From the NCBI RefSeq assembly GCF_042186555.1, contig NC_133336.1, positions 193,127,437-193,191,436 of the forward strand: a stretch of DNA of 64,000 bases. The letters are read 5' to 3'. Positions 33,209-44,439 of this stretch are shown piece by piece. The stretch's first letter is position 1. The number at the start of each line of letters is the position of its first letter. The position numbers and the translations under genes are program-made. Under the pieces are notes generated by a model, which ran no database searches, was not told the origin of the DNA, and was given only the letters and a program-made list of their open reading frames with translations. This stretch comes from Aquarana catesbeiana (Eukaryota; Chordata; Amphibia; Anura; Ranidae).

Positions 33209-33671
33209 AGGGCCTCTGGTAGCAAGGGGGTCAGTGTTCTGGCTTCCTCCCTAGTGGTCGGTTTCCCAAAGCAACCGGTATTAAGTCAATGTTATAGAGA
33301 CCTATAGCTTAGCCACATGGTACATAGAGTGGAAAGCGTTAAGAAGTGCATACATGCTAAGTGCATTGTGGGACCCTATTCTGTCACTGGGAGTGAAGTG
33401 ACAGAGGTACACTGGACCAATAGAGAGGGCATGGGCTCAGTGGTGTCCCTGCCAAATACAACATACATTAGGCAACAGTGTGTAGTGACACAGGACAGCA
33501 CTTTTCAGAGTGACTCTATACTTTTATTACTGCACAAAGTGTATGGCTCATCTCTAAGTCGGGGTACCACCATAATGTTAGATTTTCACATGAATGCGGC
33601 CCCTTCTGGTCCCGGGCATTGATGAGCGCATACATGAGGAAAGGTACCCCCATGTGCTGGGTAAGTAGGCC

Positions 33672-34075
33672 CTGCCCATGCTTATATTGGTGGTCAGTGG
33701 AAAGAATGTCCCTTACATTGGTGATCAGTGGGCAGAATGTTCCTTACATTGGTGGTCAATGAGAAAAATGCTCCTTACATTGGTGGCTAGTGGGAAGAAT
33801 GTCCCTTACATTGGTGGTCAGTGGGAAGAAATCTTATTACTTTTTTGGTCATTTAGAAGAATGGCCCTTAGATTGGTGATCAGTGTGAAGAATGCTACCT
33901 ACATTGGTGAGCAATTGGAAGAATGCTACCTACATTGGTGAGCAATTGGAAGAATGCTACCTACATTGGTGAGCAATTGGAAGAATGCTTCCCACATTGG
34001 TGGTCAGTGGAAAGAATGCTCCTTACATTGGTGGTCAATGGAAAGAATGCTCCTTACATTGGTGATCAGAACATC
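33672..34075 (+). repeat. 31-bp minisatellite, about 13 copies
   Basis: The unit reads ATTGGTGGTCAGTGGAAAGA, then ATGCTCCTTAC, with drift. Confidence 0.85.
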
Positions 34076-34195
34076 ACCCATACAGACAGCTAAAAAGATC
34101 ATTGGTGTCTTGCTGCTGGCTTTGCCAAGTGGTGTTGGCCCCTGAACTGTGCAGGCACCACCAAATAGGGGCACAGCTCACGGAACCCCTAGCAT

Positions 34196-35132
34196 CCTAA
34201 GCAGGGACCCTAGTTAACAATGGCTGCTTTAGATTCTTGCATTGGCTAATTCTAAATGCTAATATAAAGGAAAAGAAGCAGTCAAAAAGCCCTGTGGGGT
34301 TTTAATGACCATTCTTGCACTTTAATTTGTCATGACGACCTTATCGGTATGGCACAGGGTGTGTCCTTTTCCCAAATATTCTGCGCTAAAATATTTTTCT
34401 TTTTCCCATCTTAGAAGGTTGGGAGATATATCTATTTACCACAAATGGGAAACCACAATTACCCACCATATTATAACACAAATATTTCTATTCCATTATA
34501 TTTTTAGTTATTTATTTTTTTTCAAGAGTAAAAAAAGTTAATATTAGGCAGCAAGAAATTCCACCGGTACAAGAGTATGAAGACATGTAGAACATGTTAT
34601 CTAGTATAATATTAAAACTGTGTGTGGTATACATCAACATTAAAAGCCTTTATTACCCTGTAAAAGTGGCTATAGATTATATACCAACTATGGCCTTCCC
34701 AATGGTACACAATACAAAGATTTTTCATGTTTTAAAGTAAAATTGGCGGTAATCAAAACTGGGCTGCCCTTTATGATCTATGACCCTACTTCATATTCAA
34801 TTTATCTAGTACACAACATACACAACTTGATACCAACCCCCTAGTAAAAGTGTCCACACTGGTTGAGAGACGACCAAAAGCAACATAAACATCTTGTCAA
34901 TAAACTCAATAAACTCAACAAACCTTCTTTTAGGTAAGGTTGGACATTGTTCCTCCTGTTGTAAAACAGCCTGTGGTGTATAGAATTCAGTAGCTCAAGC
35001 TGAACTTTACACATGCAAGTAAAGTAGTCAGAACACTGACTCATCTCCCTACTGCCTCACTAAATCAGACATTTCTGGCAGTCAAAGCAAGATTGAAGAT
35101 GGGAAGATTCTGCTATGCTGTCTCTTTATGCA
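34196..35132. other. Intronic sequence, no gene recognised
   Basis: AT-rich and unassigned. It lies inside the inferred intron between the mini-exon and D1. Confidence 0.5.
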
Positions 35133-35738
35133 ACTTATAGTGCTCTGGGAATCCTTTGTCATGTATTAAATGCATTTATACTCCGAATAATATAATTCAA
35201 TTGAATCAAAAGCATTATTCTATTTTGGAGGTCATATAATCCCCTTCTGGATCGGTTAGATTGCCACCTCCACCCTCCACCCACTTTTAGGGTTTCTTAA
35301 ACCCAATTCACAGACCATGCAACAAACCCAGCCAAAAGCAGGTTGGTTTAGAGAGCCTATTCAGTGTCAGTCTATACCTGTCCAAACTCATTAGGCCAAA
35401 ACAGATTTATAACATGGAGATCACAGATGAAAGGACTTATAGTGCTCTGGGAATCCTTTGTCATGTATTAAATGCATTTATACTCTGAATAATATAATTC
35501 AATTGAATCAAAAGCATTATTCTATTTTGGAGGTCATATAATCCCCTTCTGGATCGGTTAGATTGCCACCTCCACCCTCCACCCACTTTTAGGGTTAATT
35601 AAACTCAATTCACAGACCATGCAACAAACCCAGCCAAAAGCAGGTTGGTTTAGAGAGCCTATTCAGTGTCAGTCTATACTTGTCCAAACTCATTAGGCCA
35701 AAACAGATTTATAACATGGAGATCACAGATGAAAGGAC
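35133..35738 (+). repeat. 302-bp direct tandem duplication
   Basis: 35133-35434 is repeated at 35435-35738 with few changes (for example CTCCGAATA to CTCTGAATA). The duplication ends 22 bases before the Tc1 insertion. Confidence 0.95.
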
Positions 35739-35882
35739 TGGCTGCAGAGAAAATACTGTACAGCCATGGCCAAAAGTTTTGAGAATGACCCAAATATTAA
35801 TTTTCACAAAGTCTGTTGCCTCGGTTTTTTATGATGGCAACTTGCATATACTCCAGAATGTTATAAAGAGTGATCAGATGAA

Positions 35883-36740
35883 TTGCAATTAATTGCAGTC
35901 CCTCTTTGCCATGAAAATAAACTTAATCCCATAAAAAACATTTCCACTGCATTTATGAAGAAGGCTTCAGGGCGACCAAGAAAATCCAGCAAGCACCAGG
36001 ACCGTCTCCTACGGTTGATTCAGCTGTGGGATGGGGGCACCACCAGTGCAGAGATTGCTCTGAAATGGCAGCAGGCAGGTGTGAGTACATCTGCGCGCAC
36101 AGTGAGGCAAAGACCTTTGGGGGGTGGCCTGGTGTCAAGAAGGGCAGGAAAGAAGCCACTTCTCTCCAGGAAAAAGGAGCAGACTGATATTCTGCAAAAA
36201 GTACAAGGATTGGACTGCTGTGGACTGGGGTGAAGTAATTTTCTCTGTCCGCAAAAGAAAAGGTGAGCACTACCATCAGTCCTGCGTTACGCCAATAGTA
36301 AAGCATCCTGAGACCATTGACAATTTTGCCTAAGAACACAGCCATGAATAAAGAATGGTACAAAAACATCCTCTGAGAACAACTTCTCCCAACCATCCAA
36401 GAACAGTTTGGTGACAAACAATGCCTTTTCTAGCATGATGGAAAACCTTGCCATAAGACAAAAGTGATAACTAAGTGGCTTGGGGAACTAAACATTGAAA
36501 TTTTAGGTCCATGGCCAATAAACTCTCCAGACCTTAATCCCATTAAGAACTTGTGGTCAATCCTCAAGAGGCGGGTGAACAAACCCCCCCCACACACACA
36601 AATTCTGACAAATTCCAAGCATTGATTATGCAAGAAAAGGGCTGCCCTCAGTCAGAATGTGGCCCAGAAGTTGACTGACAGCATGCCAGGGCCAATGGCA
36701 GAGGTCTTGAAAAAGAAGGGTCAACACTGCAAGTATTGAC
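35883..36740 (+). pseudogene. Tc1 transposase, broken
   Basis: The N-terminal helix-turn-helix region reads ASGRPRKSSKHQDRLLRLI and TTSAEIALKWQQAGVSTSA (about 35955-36095). Catalytic-domain pieces follow in other frames: DWTAVDWGEVIFSVRKRK (about 36210-36260) and, near 36480-36580, PWPINSPDLNPIKNLWSILK. The last block normally reads PDLNPIEN, so the acidic catalytic residue is replaced by Lys. Several frameshifts separate the parts, and the start region is truncated. Non-functional. Confidence 0.85.
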
Positions 36741-36844
36741 TCTTTGCAGAAACTTCATGTAATTGTCAATAAAAGCCTTTGACATGCTTCAGTATAGCAT
36801 AGTAACATCTGACAAAACGATCTAAAAACAGTGAAGCAATCTAT

Positions 36845-37140
36845 AATAAAATTTACCAGAAGTCCCTGTCATCAACCCCAGAAGTATGTCCATGCTCCTG
36901 GGCTCGGTAGCGTCTCAGAAAGTAAGCCTGTTAGCTTCTTCCTTTCTGCAGCATGACAATTGATTCATTTGTTTTGGCAAATGGATAAATCCCCTCCATT
37001 ATCCCTATGGGTTTCTACTGTCAATGATATCATGCGGATGGAGGAGATGCGCTGGATAATGATACTTTTGAGAGATTCAAAATCCTATGGTGTGTATGGC
37101 TTGACTTCTCCACCTCTGCCACGCTTAAAGATATGGTATG
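36845..37140 (+). pseudogene. L1 ORF2 C-terminal fragment
   Basis: The frame from about 36960 reads WVSTVNDIMRMEEMRW, followed by an RDSKSYGVYGL-like segment. This resembles the C-terminal domain of L1 ORF2 (a helix of the type VNDIMRMEE, then a KFxKxW-like segment). No N-terminal part is present. Confidence 0.55.
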
Positions 37141-37467
37141 ATTATTCTATTATCATATTTTTTCAAATTCTAACAGTTTTCGTTTGCCTTTTTACTGACC
37201 AGTCATGGGGGTACTCAAGCTCTTTCTTTCTCTCCCTTTTCGGGCCTCCCTAGGCCTTTTTATTTCTCTACTTTTTCTCTTTCGCTCTTCCTTACTTCAG
37301 CCTGTTCCTTGGTATTTTTTGGTCCTACATGTTTTCTGTTTTTGCTCTATTATATAAAGTCTGTGAAATGGTTGTCCATTCTTTTCACAATGCTAAAGGT
37401 GATTTTTCTTACCTACTTATGTGGACCCCAATATCATCGTTTTCACAAAATTCGTACTGTTTGGGAC

Positions 37468-39555
37468 CAGTGGCGGCTGGTGCTCAAAATTTTTAGGAGG
37501 GCGCAAACAAACTGAAAAGTTCTGAAAAAAACCCCATCAATCGCAACCACTGTGCCCATCAAACGCAGCCACTGTGCCCATCAAACGCAGCCACTGTGCC
37601 ATATCAAATGCTCCCAATGTGCCATCAAATGCTGCCACTGTGCCCCATCAAATACAGATACTGTGCCCATCTTATGTGCCCATCTTATGCAGCCACTGTG
37701 CCCATCAATTGCAGCCTCACTGTGTCCCATCAAATGCAGCCTCAATGTCCCATCAAATGCAGCCTCACTGTGTCCCATCAAATGCAGTCTCACTGTCCCA
37801 TCAAATACAGCCTCACTGTGTCCCATCAAATGAAGCCTCACTGTGTCCCATCAAATGAAGCCTCACTGTGTCCCATCAAATGCAGCCTCACTGTGTCCCA
37901 TCAAATGCAGTCTCACTGTCCCATCAAATGCAGTCTCACTGTCCCATCAAATGCAGTCTCACTGTCCCATCAAATACAGCCTCACTGTGTCCCATCAAAT
38001 GCAGTCTCACTGTCCCATCAAATGCAGCCTCAGTGCGTCCCATCAAATGCAGTCTCACTGTCCCATCAAATACAGCCTCATGGTTTCCCATCAAATGCAG
38101 CCTCACTGTGTCCCATCGAATGCAGTTTCACTGTCCCATCAAATACAGCCTCACTGTGTCCCATCAAATGCAGCCTCACTGTGTCCCATCAATTGCAGTC
38201 TCACTGTCCCCTCAAATACAGCTTTACTGTGTCCCATCAAATGCAGTCTCACTGTGTCCCATCAAATGCAGCCTCACTGTGTCCCATCAAATGCAGCCTC
38301 ACTGTGTCCCATCAAATGCAGCCTCACTGTGTCCCATCAATTGCAGTCTCACTGTCCCATCAAATACAGCTTTACTGTGTCCCATCAAATGCAGTCTCAC
38401 TGTGTCCCATCAAATGCAGCCTCACTGTGTCCCATCACATGCAGCCTCACTGTGTCCCATCAATTGCAGCCTCACTGTCCGATCAAATGCAGCCTCACTG
38501 TGTCCCAACAAATGCAGCCTCACTGTCCTATCAAATGCAGCCTGTGTCCCATCAAATGCAGCCTGTGTCCCATCAAATGCAGCCTGTGTCCCATCAAATG
38601 CAGCCTGTGTCCCATCAAATGCAGCATGTGTCCCATCAAATGCAGCATGTGTCCCATCAAATGCAGCCTGTGTCCCATCAAATGCAGCCTGTGTCCCATC
38701 AAATGCATCCTCACTGTCATATCAAATGCAGCCTGTGCCCCATCAAATTCAGCCTCACTGTCCCATCAAATGCAGCCTGTGTCCCATCAAATGCAGCCTC
38801 ACTGTCCCATCAAATGCAGCCTGTGTCCCATAAAATGCAGCCTCACTGTCCCATCAAATGCAGCCTTACTGTGCCTTAAAATGTAGCCTTTGTCCCATCA
38901 AATGCAGCCTGTGTCCCATCAAATGCAGCCAGTGTCCCATCAAATGCAGCCTCACTGTCCCATCAAATGCAGCCTCCCTGTCCCATCAAATGCAGCCTGT
39001 GTCCCATCAAATGCAGCCAGTGTCCCATCAAATGCAGCCTCACTGTCCCATCAAATGCAGCCTCACTGTCCCATCAAATGCAGCCTCACTGTCCCATCAA
39101 ATGCAGCCTCACTGTCCCATCAACCCCCCCCTCCCGTTCTCCGTGGGAGGTCCGGACCGGCACTTACCTTGCTGTGGTGTCCTCTCCTCCTGCTGTGTCT
39201 CCTTCAGTGGGCACTGGCAGCGGCTGTGGAGGAGTCCGCTCCCTATATTTCCTCTGCTCGAGCGCAATGGGAGAGATAAAACCGGAAGTGACATCTAACT
39301 TGGATGTCAATCAAACCACCCGGCCGTAGTAATACATACTACGGGCGCCGGGCGGAAGCTGCTCTGTGCTTTGGAATGCGCCGCAAGGTGGGACAAAAGC
39401 CCGAACACAGTGCACTTAAGTACCTTATTTTCTATTTTTTTTTTTTTTAAAGCGCCATTTAAAAAAAATATATATATTTTTAAAATTTATTCTTTGTGAC
39501 TGCCTGGAGGGGGGGGGGCGGCGCCTGTGCGCCCCCTATTGACTGGTCGCCACTG
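37468..39555 (+). mobile_element. Non-autonomous element with CAGTGGCG ends, inserted in the L1 3' UTR
   Basis: Starts CAGTGGCGGCTGGTGCTC and ends GACTGGTCGCCACTG, a short inverted repeat. The flanks TTTGGGAC (37460-37467) and TTTGGGTA (39556-39563) look like an 8-bp target duplication with two changes, which would suggest hAT. The interior is a 1.6-kb minisatellite plus a GC-rich segment (39130-39400) and an AT-rich right end. Confidence 0.7.
37545..39123 (+). repeat. Minisatellite (CCCATCAAATGCAGCCTCAC-type), about 70 copies
   Basis: Tandem units of about 21-25 bp. Subfamilies differ by CTCACTGTG, CTCACTGTC or CTGTGT after the shared CATCAAATGCAG. Length variants cluster (the 21-bp type at 38530-38700), suggesting local unequal exchange. 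A 427-codon frame runs through it but is a repeat artefact. Confidence 0.95.
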
Positions 39556-39778
39556 TTTGGGTATAACCCTTTGTTGTTGTGCTCCTTTTGATGGAGACAA
39601 ACAATAAAAAATATATTTACCTCTAAAAACACTGAAGCAGCAACCTTTGTGAAAATTAATATTTGTGTCATTCTCAAACCTTTTGGCCATGGCTGTATAA
39701 TCTACAGATCTTTGATTGTATCTTTTTTTTCTGTACTGTCTCTTTATTAATTGACATGTACAATGCGCTACCTTGTAG

Positions 39779-40036
39779 GATATGCAGTGAGACCTGTGGT
39801 GACCTTCAACCCAAACTGGGACAAGATCTTCACAACTGAGTCTCTAACAATGACCTGTAATGTGGGGAAACCTATTCCAACAGATAAGAGCTACACCTGG
39901 TACAAGGATAATAATCTGATACACAGAGGACAAAGCTATGTTATTGGAAATGCAGAAGAACATAACGGTGGGAATTACCAGTGTAAAGGCTCCAATACTG
40001 ACACAAGTGACCCTGTCAGACTGGAGGTCAGTCATG
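39779..40036 (+). CDS. Fc-receptor-like gene, Ig domain D1 exon
   Basis: A 258-nt exon, phase 1-1, acceptor CCTTGTAG and donor GTGAGT. The translation runs from GYAVRPVVTFNPNW to RLEVSH (about 86 residues). It is a C2-like Ig domain with Cys27, Trp41 (SYTWYKD) and Cys69 (GGNYQCKG), and the VVTFNPNWDKIFTTE start is typical of the first Ig domain of FcR/FCRL proteins. This extracellular domain would follow the signal peptide directly. Joined to the mini-exon at 31034 the frame stays open. The exon is free of stops and transposon debris, so it looks conserved. I cannot tell which family member it is, and no orthologue name is given. Confidence 0.88.
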
Positions 40037-40231
40037 GTGAGTAAATATTCTGTACAGGAAAGGTGTTATGGTTTTGGTCAATGTATTTTCCATTAAATTC
40101 ACAAGTTTATAAAAGGATATTTATTTTTACAATACTTGTATACAATCTTAGCTTTACAAATGGACAACTAAGCACTCTTGGATTTCTACAGAAAACTCCA
40201 CCACTGGCTGCATGTTTAAGGGATACTTATA
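40037..40231 (+). other. Intron between D1 and D2, proximal part
   Basis: Begins with the consensus donor GTGAGT at 40037. No other feature. Confidence 0.6.
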
Positions 40232-40758
40232 CAGTGGAACCTTGGATTACGAGCATAATCCGTTCCAGGAGAATGCTTGTATTCCAAAGCACTCGCATAT
40301 CCCTTCCCCATAGAAGGCAATGGAAACAAAGATAATTCGTTATCACTCGCATATCACTCGCATATCCCTTCCCCATAGAAGTCAATGAAAACAAAGATAA
40401 TTTGTTCCGCATTGACTTCCATAACATGCAATACCGCATGTGGCCAGAGGTGGGTGTGCGCCGGAGAGCCTTGGAAATACTCAGGGACAGCTCGGCTGAA
40501 CTCGGAAAGGCTCGGGAACGGAGTGTTTCCGAGTATTTCCGAGTCATTCCAAGTATTTCCGAACGGCTTCGAACCATTCCGAATGTTCCCGGCGCCCCAG
40601 CACCTCTGGCCAAATGCGGTACTGCACCGCCCATTAGCTTGAATTCTGCTTGTTTTGCGAGACAACACTCGCAAACCGAGTCAGAATTTAGAAAAAAAAA
40701 GTTGCTCGCCTTTCAAAACGCTCGTTAACCGCGTTACTTGTAAACCAAGGTTCCACTG
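40232..40758. mobile_element. MITE with CAGTGGAACCTTGG termini, TA-flanked
   Basis: CAGTGGAACCTTGGATTACGA at the left and the inverse (AACCAAGGTTCCACTG) at the right, flanked by TA (40230-40231 and 40759-40760), as for Tc1/mariner-type elements. The interior has repeated CTCGCATATCCCTTCCCCAT words and GAGTATTTCCGA repeats. Non-coding. Confidence 0.85.
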
Positions 40759-41180
40759 TACTAAGATAAAGAAATCACCCAGATCCCTTTTGGCTTAAAG
40801 TGTATCTAAACCCAAAAACAAAAGTTGAATGCATTGCAGTTTACCTTTCCCTAGATGTGGTGGCTGTATTTTTCTTCATTTTTTTTACAATTATTCTTTA
40901 TTTTCACCTGGTAATCCTGCCAGGAACACACTTCCTGTCCCAGGGTTTGTGACATAGACATGTGCAGAACTGAAATTTTTTTTTTTCATTTCAGATAGAT
41001 TTGTTATGTTACTAACTTAGTTTTGTTATGGAATTTGTTTTGTTTTCATAAAATTTTGTTTCGTTTATTCATTTTCTAACAAATTCCAATTTTTCATAAT
41101 GATTAGAATTCGGATCTGTTGAAAAACGATCGATTCGACTAGTTTGAATTCTGTGTGAAGAAAGAGTTGGTTGTTAAGCA
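40759..41180. other. Intronic, AT-rich, repeat debris
   Basis: CTTAAAGTGTATCTAAACCC near 40795 is a repeat terminus. The rest is T-rich and unassigned. Confidence 0.5.
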
Positions 41181-41680
41181 GTAGGCTGGGAAGCCGGCCA
41201 CTCCCATGTCCTTAACAACCATGACTTATTATCTGTCAGCGGGCTTCCCCACTGACAGATGAATGTAAAATAAAAAACGGTCTGTGACGTCAGAAGGGGC
41301 CAGTGCCACCAGGTGACGTAGACAGGTGGCCCCGCCCCTTCCCTATAAAAGAACTGTCAAATGGAGGAGCCTGCAGTAGGCACAGAGCCTCCGTGTCGGC
41401 AAGAGTGATTTTTTTTTGGGTCGGCGGGTTGCGTGATTAACGACAAATCTATATTGGGGGGGACACTGTTTTTTGTTTTTTAATAAAGAATTTGTCAAAA
41501 ACTGTCTCTGTGTTTTTATGATTTTTTTACACTTTTTTGGTGAATGTACCCATACCCATTCACATGGGGGGATCTGGGGGCCCCCTTGTTAAAGGGGATT
41601 TCCAGGTTCTGATAAGCCCCCCACCCGCAGGCCCCGACAACCACAGCCCAATGGTTGTCAGGAAGAGGCCCTTGTCCATA
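41181..41680 (+). mobile_element. LTR-like cassette: CRE, GC box, TATA and AATAAA
   Basis: TGACGTCA (41285-41292), GGCCCCGCCCC (41328-41338), TATAAAA (41344-41350) and AATAAA (41482-41487) stand in the order of a compact promoter and polyadenylation unit. The block at 41570-41670 is shared, inverted, with 25040-25160, so this is a dispersed element. I found no TG...CA ends, so the LTR identity is tentative. Confidence 0.45.
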
Positions 41681-42181
41681 GGACACAGTGATCACAGAGC
41701 GCACAGGTGCACACCACAGCGGGCGCTCAGGGGAGGTAATTCTGGGAGGGTGTCAATAGACGCACTCCCAGAACTGGACATTATTCGGCTATAGCGTGGT
41801 GGCCTGGAAATGCCACCCAAGGCAAATGCCTTGTTTGCGTAATGGCAGATACAGCCCCGAATACTAGTAGAGGATTTCTGGAACTGGAAATTGCCAAGAG
41901 GAGGTCTGTCGACTGGAGTTCCAACACAAGTCCCCTTACCTCAATCCATTCATAAATAATGAGCAGGGAAAAATATAAAATACATTTTATACAGCTTTAC
42001 CCATAGTATATAAGGTGAAGACCAGGAGTAAGTGTTCATGCTTGTTAGGCTGCTATCTTGGTACCTGTCCCCTCCGGTTGGTACTTGCATAATATCATAG
42101 GGATGGAAGCAGATAGTAGGAAGGGGTAGATCATTGTTAGACCTTGCTGTGATGCAAACTGAATCCATTTCAATGTTTCAG

Positions 42182-42442
42182 ACTGGGTGATCCTGCAGGC
42201 TCCTCTCTATATTCATGAAGGTGACGATGTGACTTTAAGATGTCACCACTATCCCACATATACTGGAAGAGAGAGTATATTTTACAAGGATAACACTGAA
42301 ATAAGAAACTGGAGATCTGATCCTGAATTACGTATTATAAACATAAAACTGCAAAGATCTGGTAAATATACATGTACAAAAGAGGTCTTTCGCCATGGAA
42401 GTTATGGGCAGTATTTAGGAGAAGCTTCGATTTCTGTCAAAG
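42182..42442 (+). CDS. Fc-receptor-like gene, Ig domain D2 exon
   Basis: A 261-nt exon, phase 1-1, acceptor TTTCAATGTTTCAG and donor GTAATA. With the split codon it reads DWVILQAP, then EGDDVTLRCHH, the classic start of the second Ig domain of Fc receptors (DWxxLQ, EGD, LRC). Cysteines are at about residues 21 and 65 (SGKYTCTK). The Trp of the C strand is replaced by Phe/Tyr (SIFYKDN), as is common in FcR D2. In mammalian Fc receptors D2 makes much of the IgG contact; ligand binding here is unknown. Open and apparently intact, 2.1 kb after D1. Confidence 0.9.
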
Positions 42443-44063
42443 GTAATACTTTCTAGAAATACAAGTAAAAGAGAACAGCTTGATGTTTATAATGTTATAA
42501 ATGTGTGTTAAAAACCTAGTTTTTACCAATATTTAGTAATTATATACAATATGTACATGGGAAGAAGCCATATTTGCTCATTACATAGTCAGGGTCTATT
42601 ACAATGGTTGTGCTTTATGACTCTGTTGTATCACAGCCTAGTCCTGTGCTGAAGAGAATGTCCTCCATGTGTGATGCCTGGCATATGGGCATAGGATTCT
42701 CCTTTGAGGGTCTTTCCTGAGGCACCCCTGGGAGGCCACCAGCCTGGCCTAACGAGCACCACTAGTAGCCTATTCCATACATCCCAAGGCTTTATGGCAA
42801 TAGTAGCTTCCCCCAGCACAAGTTTTGTTTTCAGGAACATCCTACAATGACGTTAGAAGTAGGAAGAGTCCCCTTCCCCATCTCCCTTCCTTCTTTCCCC
42901 CTCTCTGGGGTCACATTCCGCCCTCACCTCCAGACCTACCTCCCTCAACCCAACGGCTCTTCTTTATATGTTTCCCACTTGTACCCCCCTGTGATCACGC
43001 TAGACCTTAAAGGTAGTGCTTGTGCTGGTCACAAACACTCCCAAATTAGCCGATTCCCCTGTAACAAGATCAACCTACACTCTACCAAACTTGGACACCT
43101 GATTATAGCCCTCTGGTGTAAGCTTCATTAGGAAAGAAATTAAGACATTGGTGAAAAAAAATAGCTGAAGAATATATATTATATTGTGTTTGTCGAAGCC
43201 TCGGAATCCATTTTTGCAACATGTTGTTTGTCCATGAAACAATGATACTGCACCCTTGTTTGATAGACCCCTTTGGACATATTTCTATTCCATTCCATTG
43301 TTAGACGTTAACATGTTGATATACAACTTGTATATTACATATTATTTCAATTGTGTTATTGTTAACATCTTTTATCCTATATTATTGTCCATAAACCTTT
43401 GTTTGGAGTCCACCCAAAGACAGTCCTTTTACCTCTTACTGAAACATGGTTGATTTACATATATATATTTTTTTTCAGTCATCTCAACGGTGAGGGGACA
43501 TACCTTAGTTGCAAACAGAAAACAGCAGAGGGGAGGTGGAACAAGGAAAAGTCCATATTTTGGGGGATTTTCCAGAGCCCTACATCCAAGGCCAAAAGAA
43601 TGTGAAAAGTCCCATACATCCTGTACAACTCTTTCGTTGCTTCCACCCTTTAGAAAAGCTCCCACAAGATAAAACCTTAAAAAAAACATCCTTGTACGGT
43701 TTGGTCCTTGCTCTGCTTCCCATGATCAACTTCACTAGCTGGACTCTTGTAACACTTTTTATTCAGAGCACTTCATCACTATCCATGATACACCCCAATC
43801 ACTATTCTGGGGACCTCCTGTGGCTACCTAGGTACCTACACTGCCTACTTTTAACTACAGGGTTCTCAACCCTCACCATGGCATTGTCTAGTGGCCAATT
43901 TGGGAAAATACACCTGTGCCACTATGCTACAGCTCTGTCCCACAGTGCTAGACATATTAAAAGCATTGCACTCTCTGTGTTACTATCACAACATTCATTA
44001 ACTGCATAGAGCTGATAATGTGGAGAGTACTTGTCCAATCTGTGTGATCTTTGTGTTTTACAG
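42443..44063 (+). other. Intron between D2 and D3
   Basis: Mostly unique-looking intronic sequence without a recognised transposon. Frames at 42847-43131 and 43509-44009 have no family signature and lie between clear exons. Confidence 0.6.
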
Positions 44064-44342
44064 AGCTATTCAGAGCTCCTGAAATAAAGATGACACCAAA
44101 CCCGGTGCTTGAAGGAAATCACATGACCCTGACATGTGACTCGAGTCTTAGCCCACACAGACAGGCAACTCTTCAGTTCGCTTTCTATAGAGATCAACTG
44201 ACTGTTCAGAATTTCATTTTATCTAACCAATATGGAGTTCAACAGGCTCAGCTGGAGGACTCTGGGAAATATTATTGTGAAGCAAAAACTTTAAACAGTA
44301 ATGTGAAAAAGAGAAGCATTCCGGTAAATATTCAAATAGATG
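44064..44342 (+). CDS. Fc-receptor-like gene, Ig domain D3 exon (copy A)
   Basis: A 279-nt exon, phase 1-1, acceptor TTGTGTTTTACAG and donor GTAAGT. It reads ELFRAPEIKMTP, then EGNHMTLTC and LEDSGKYYCEA, with Cys25 and Cys72. The ELFxAP start and LSPHRQATLQFAFYRD core match the third-type Ig domain of FCRL proteins (ELFPAP, LSPxR, FSFYRD). It is extracellular and has no stops. A second, nearly identical exon lies at 57810 and a partial third at 63446, so the domain has been duplicated. Confidence 0.9.
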
Positions 44343-44439
44343 GTAAGTATAGTTCAAGGTTTGAAATACCTGTATATGTGGATGTTGGATGTTAGAAATG
44401 TGCACGATGGAAACATTTATTTAGTTTCAGATTAGTTTG

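Larger units (their letters stand above)
31205..34195. mobile_element. Composite non-autonomous element with two minisatellites
   Basis: The start (CCTTTCTCATTC...CCAGAGGAACCC) and the end (CACGGAACCCCTAGCATCC) resemble outer ends of a dispersed element. It contains 31780-33208, an inverted relative of the 37468-39555 element, and a 31-bp minisatellite at 33672-34075. Limits are approximate and no coding region is supported. Confidence 0.5.
36839..39621 (+). mobile_element. 5'-truncated L1 inserted in the Tc1
   Basis: Flanked by an 18-bp target duplication TCTAAAAACASTGAAGCA (36821-36838 and 39622-39639, one mismatch). It has ORF2 C-terminal coding sequence on the left and an A-rich 3' end (GGAGACAAACAATAAAAAAT, to 39620). 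Only about 700 bp is L1. The rest is the element nested at 37468-39555. This fits target-primed reverse transcription with strong 5' truncation. Confidence 0.85.
35761..39695 (+). mobile_element. Tc1-type transposon, interrupted by an L1
   Basis: The left terminus CAGCCATGGCCAAAAGTTTT and the right terminus (ending AACCTTTTGGCCATGGCTG) are inverse complements. Both are flanked by TA (35759-35760 and 39696-39697), the Tc1/mariner target duplication. Subterminal AATATTAATTTTCACAAAG is also mirrored. Without the L1 insert (36839-39621) and one copy of the duplicated target, the element is about 1.13 kb, shorter than a full Tc1 of about 1.6 kb. Confidence 0.9.

Noticed and set aside
32125..33225. 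Long minus-strand His/Cys/Pro frames
   Set aside because: They are translations of the TTTGATGGGCACAGTGGC minisatellite in several frames.
37596..38879. 427-codon open frame with SHQMQPHC-like repeats
   Set aside because: It is produced by a minisatellite. All three frames stay open over the same stretch, and there is no domain or codon bias.
43479..43489. Possible 11-nt micro-exon between an acceptor and GTGAGG
   Set aside because: It would break the phase 1-1 series, and no family exon is expected there.
43509..44009. 166-codon frame between D2 and D3
   Set aside because: No domain, no splice context and intronic position; it looks like chance.
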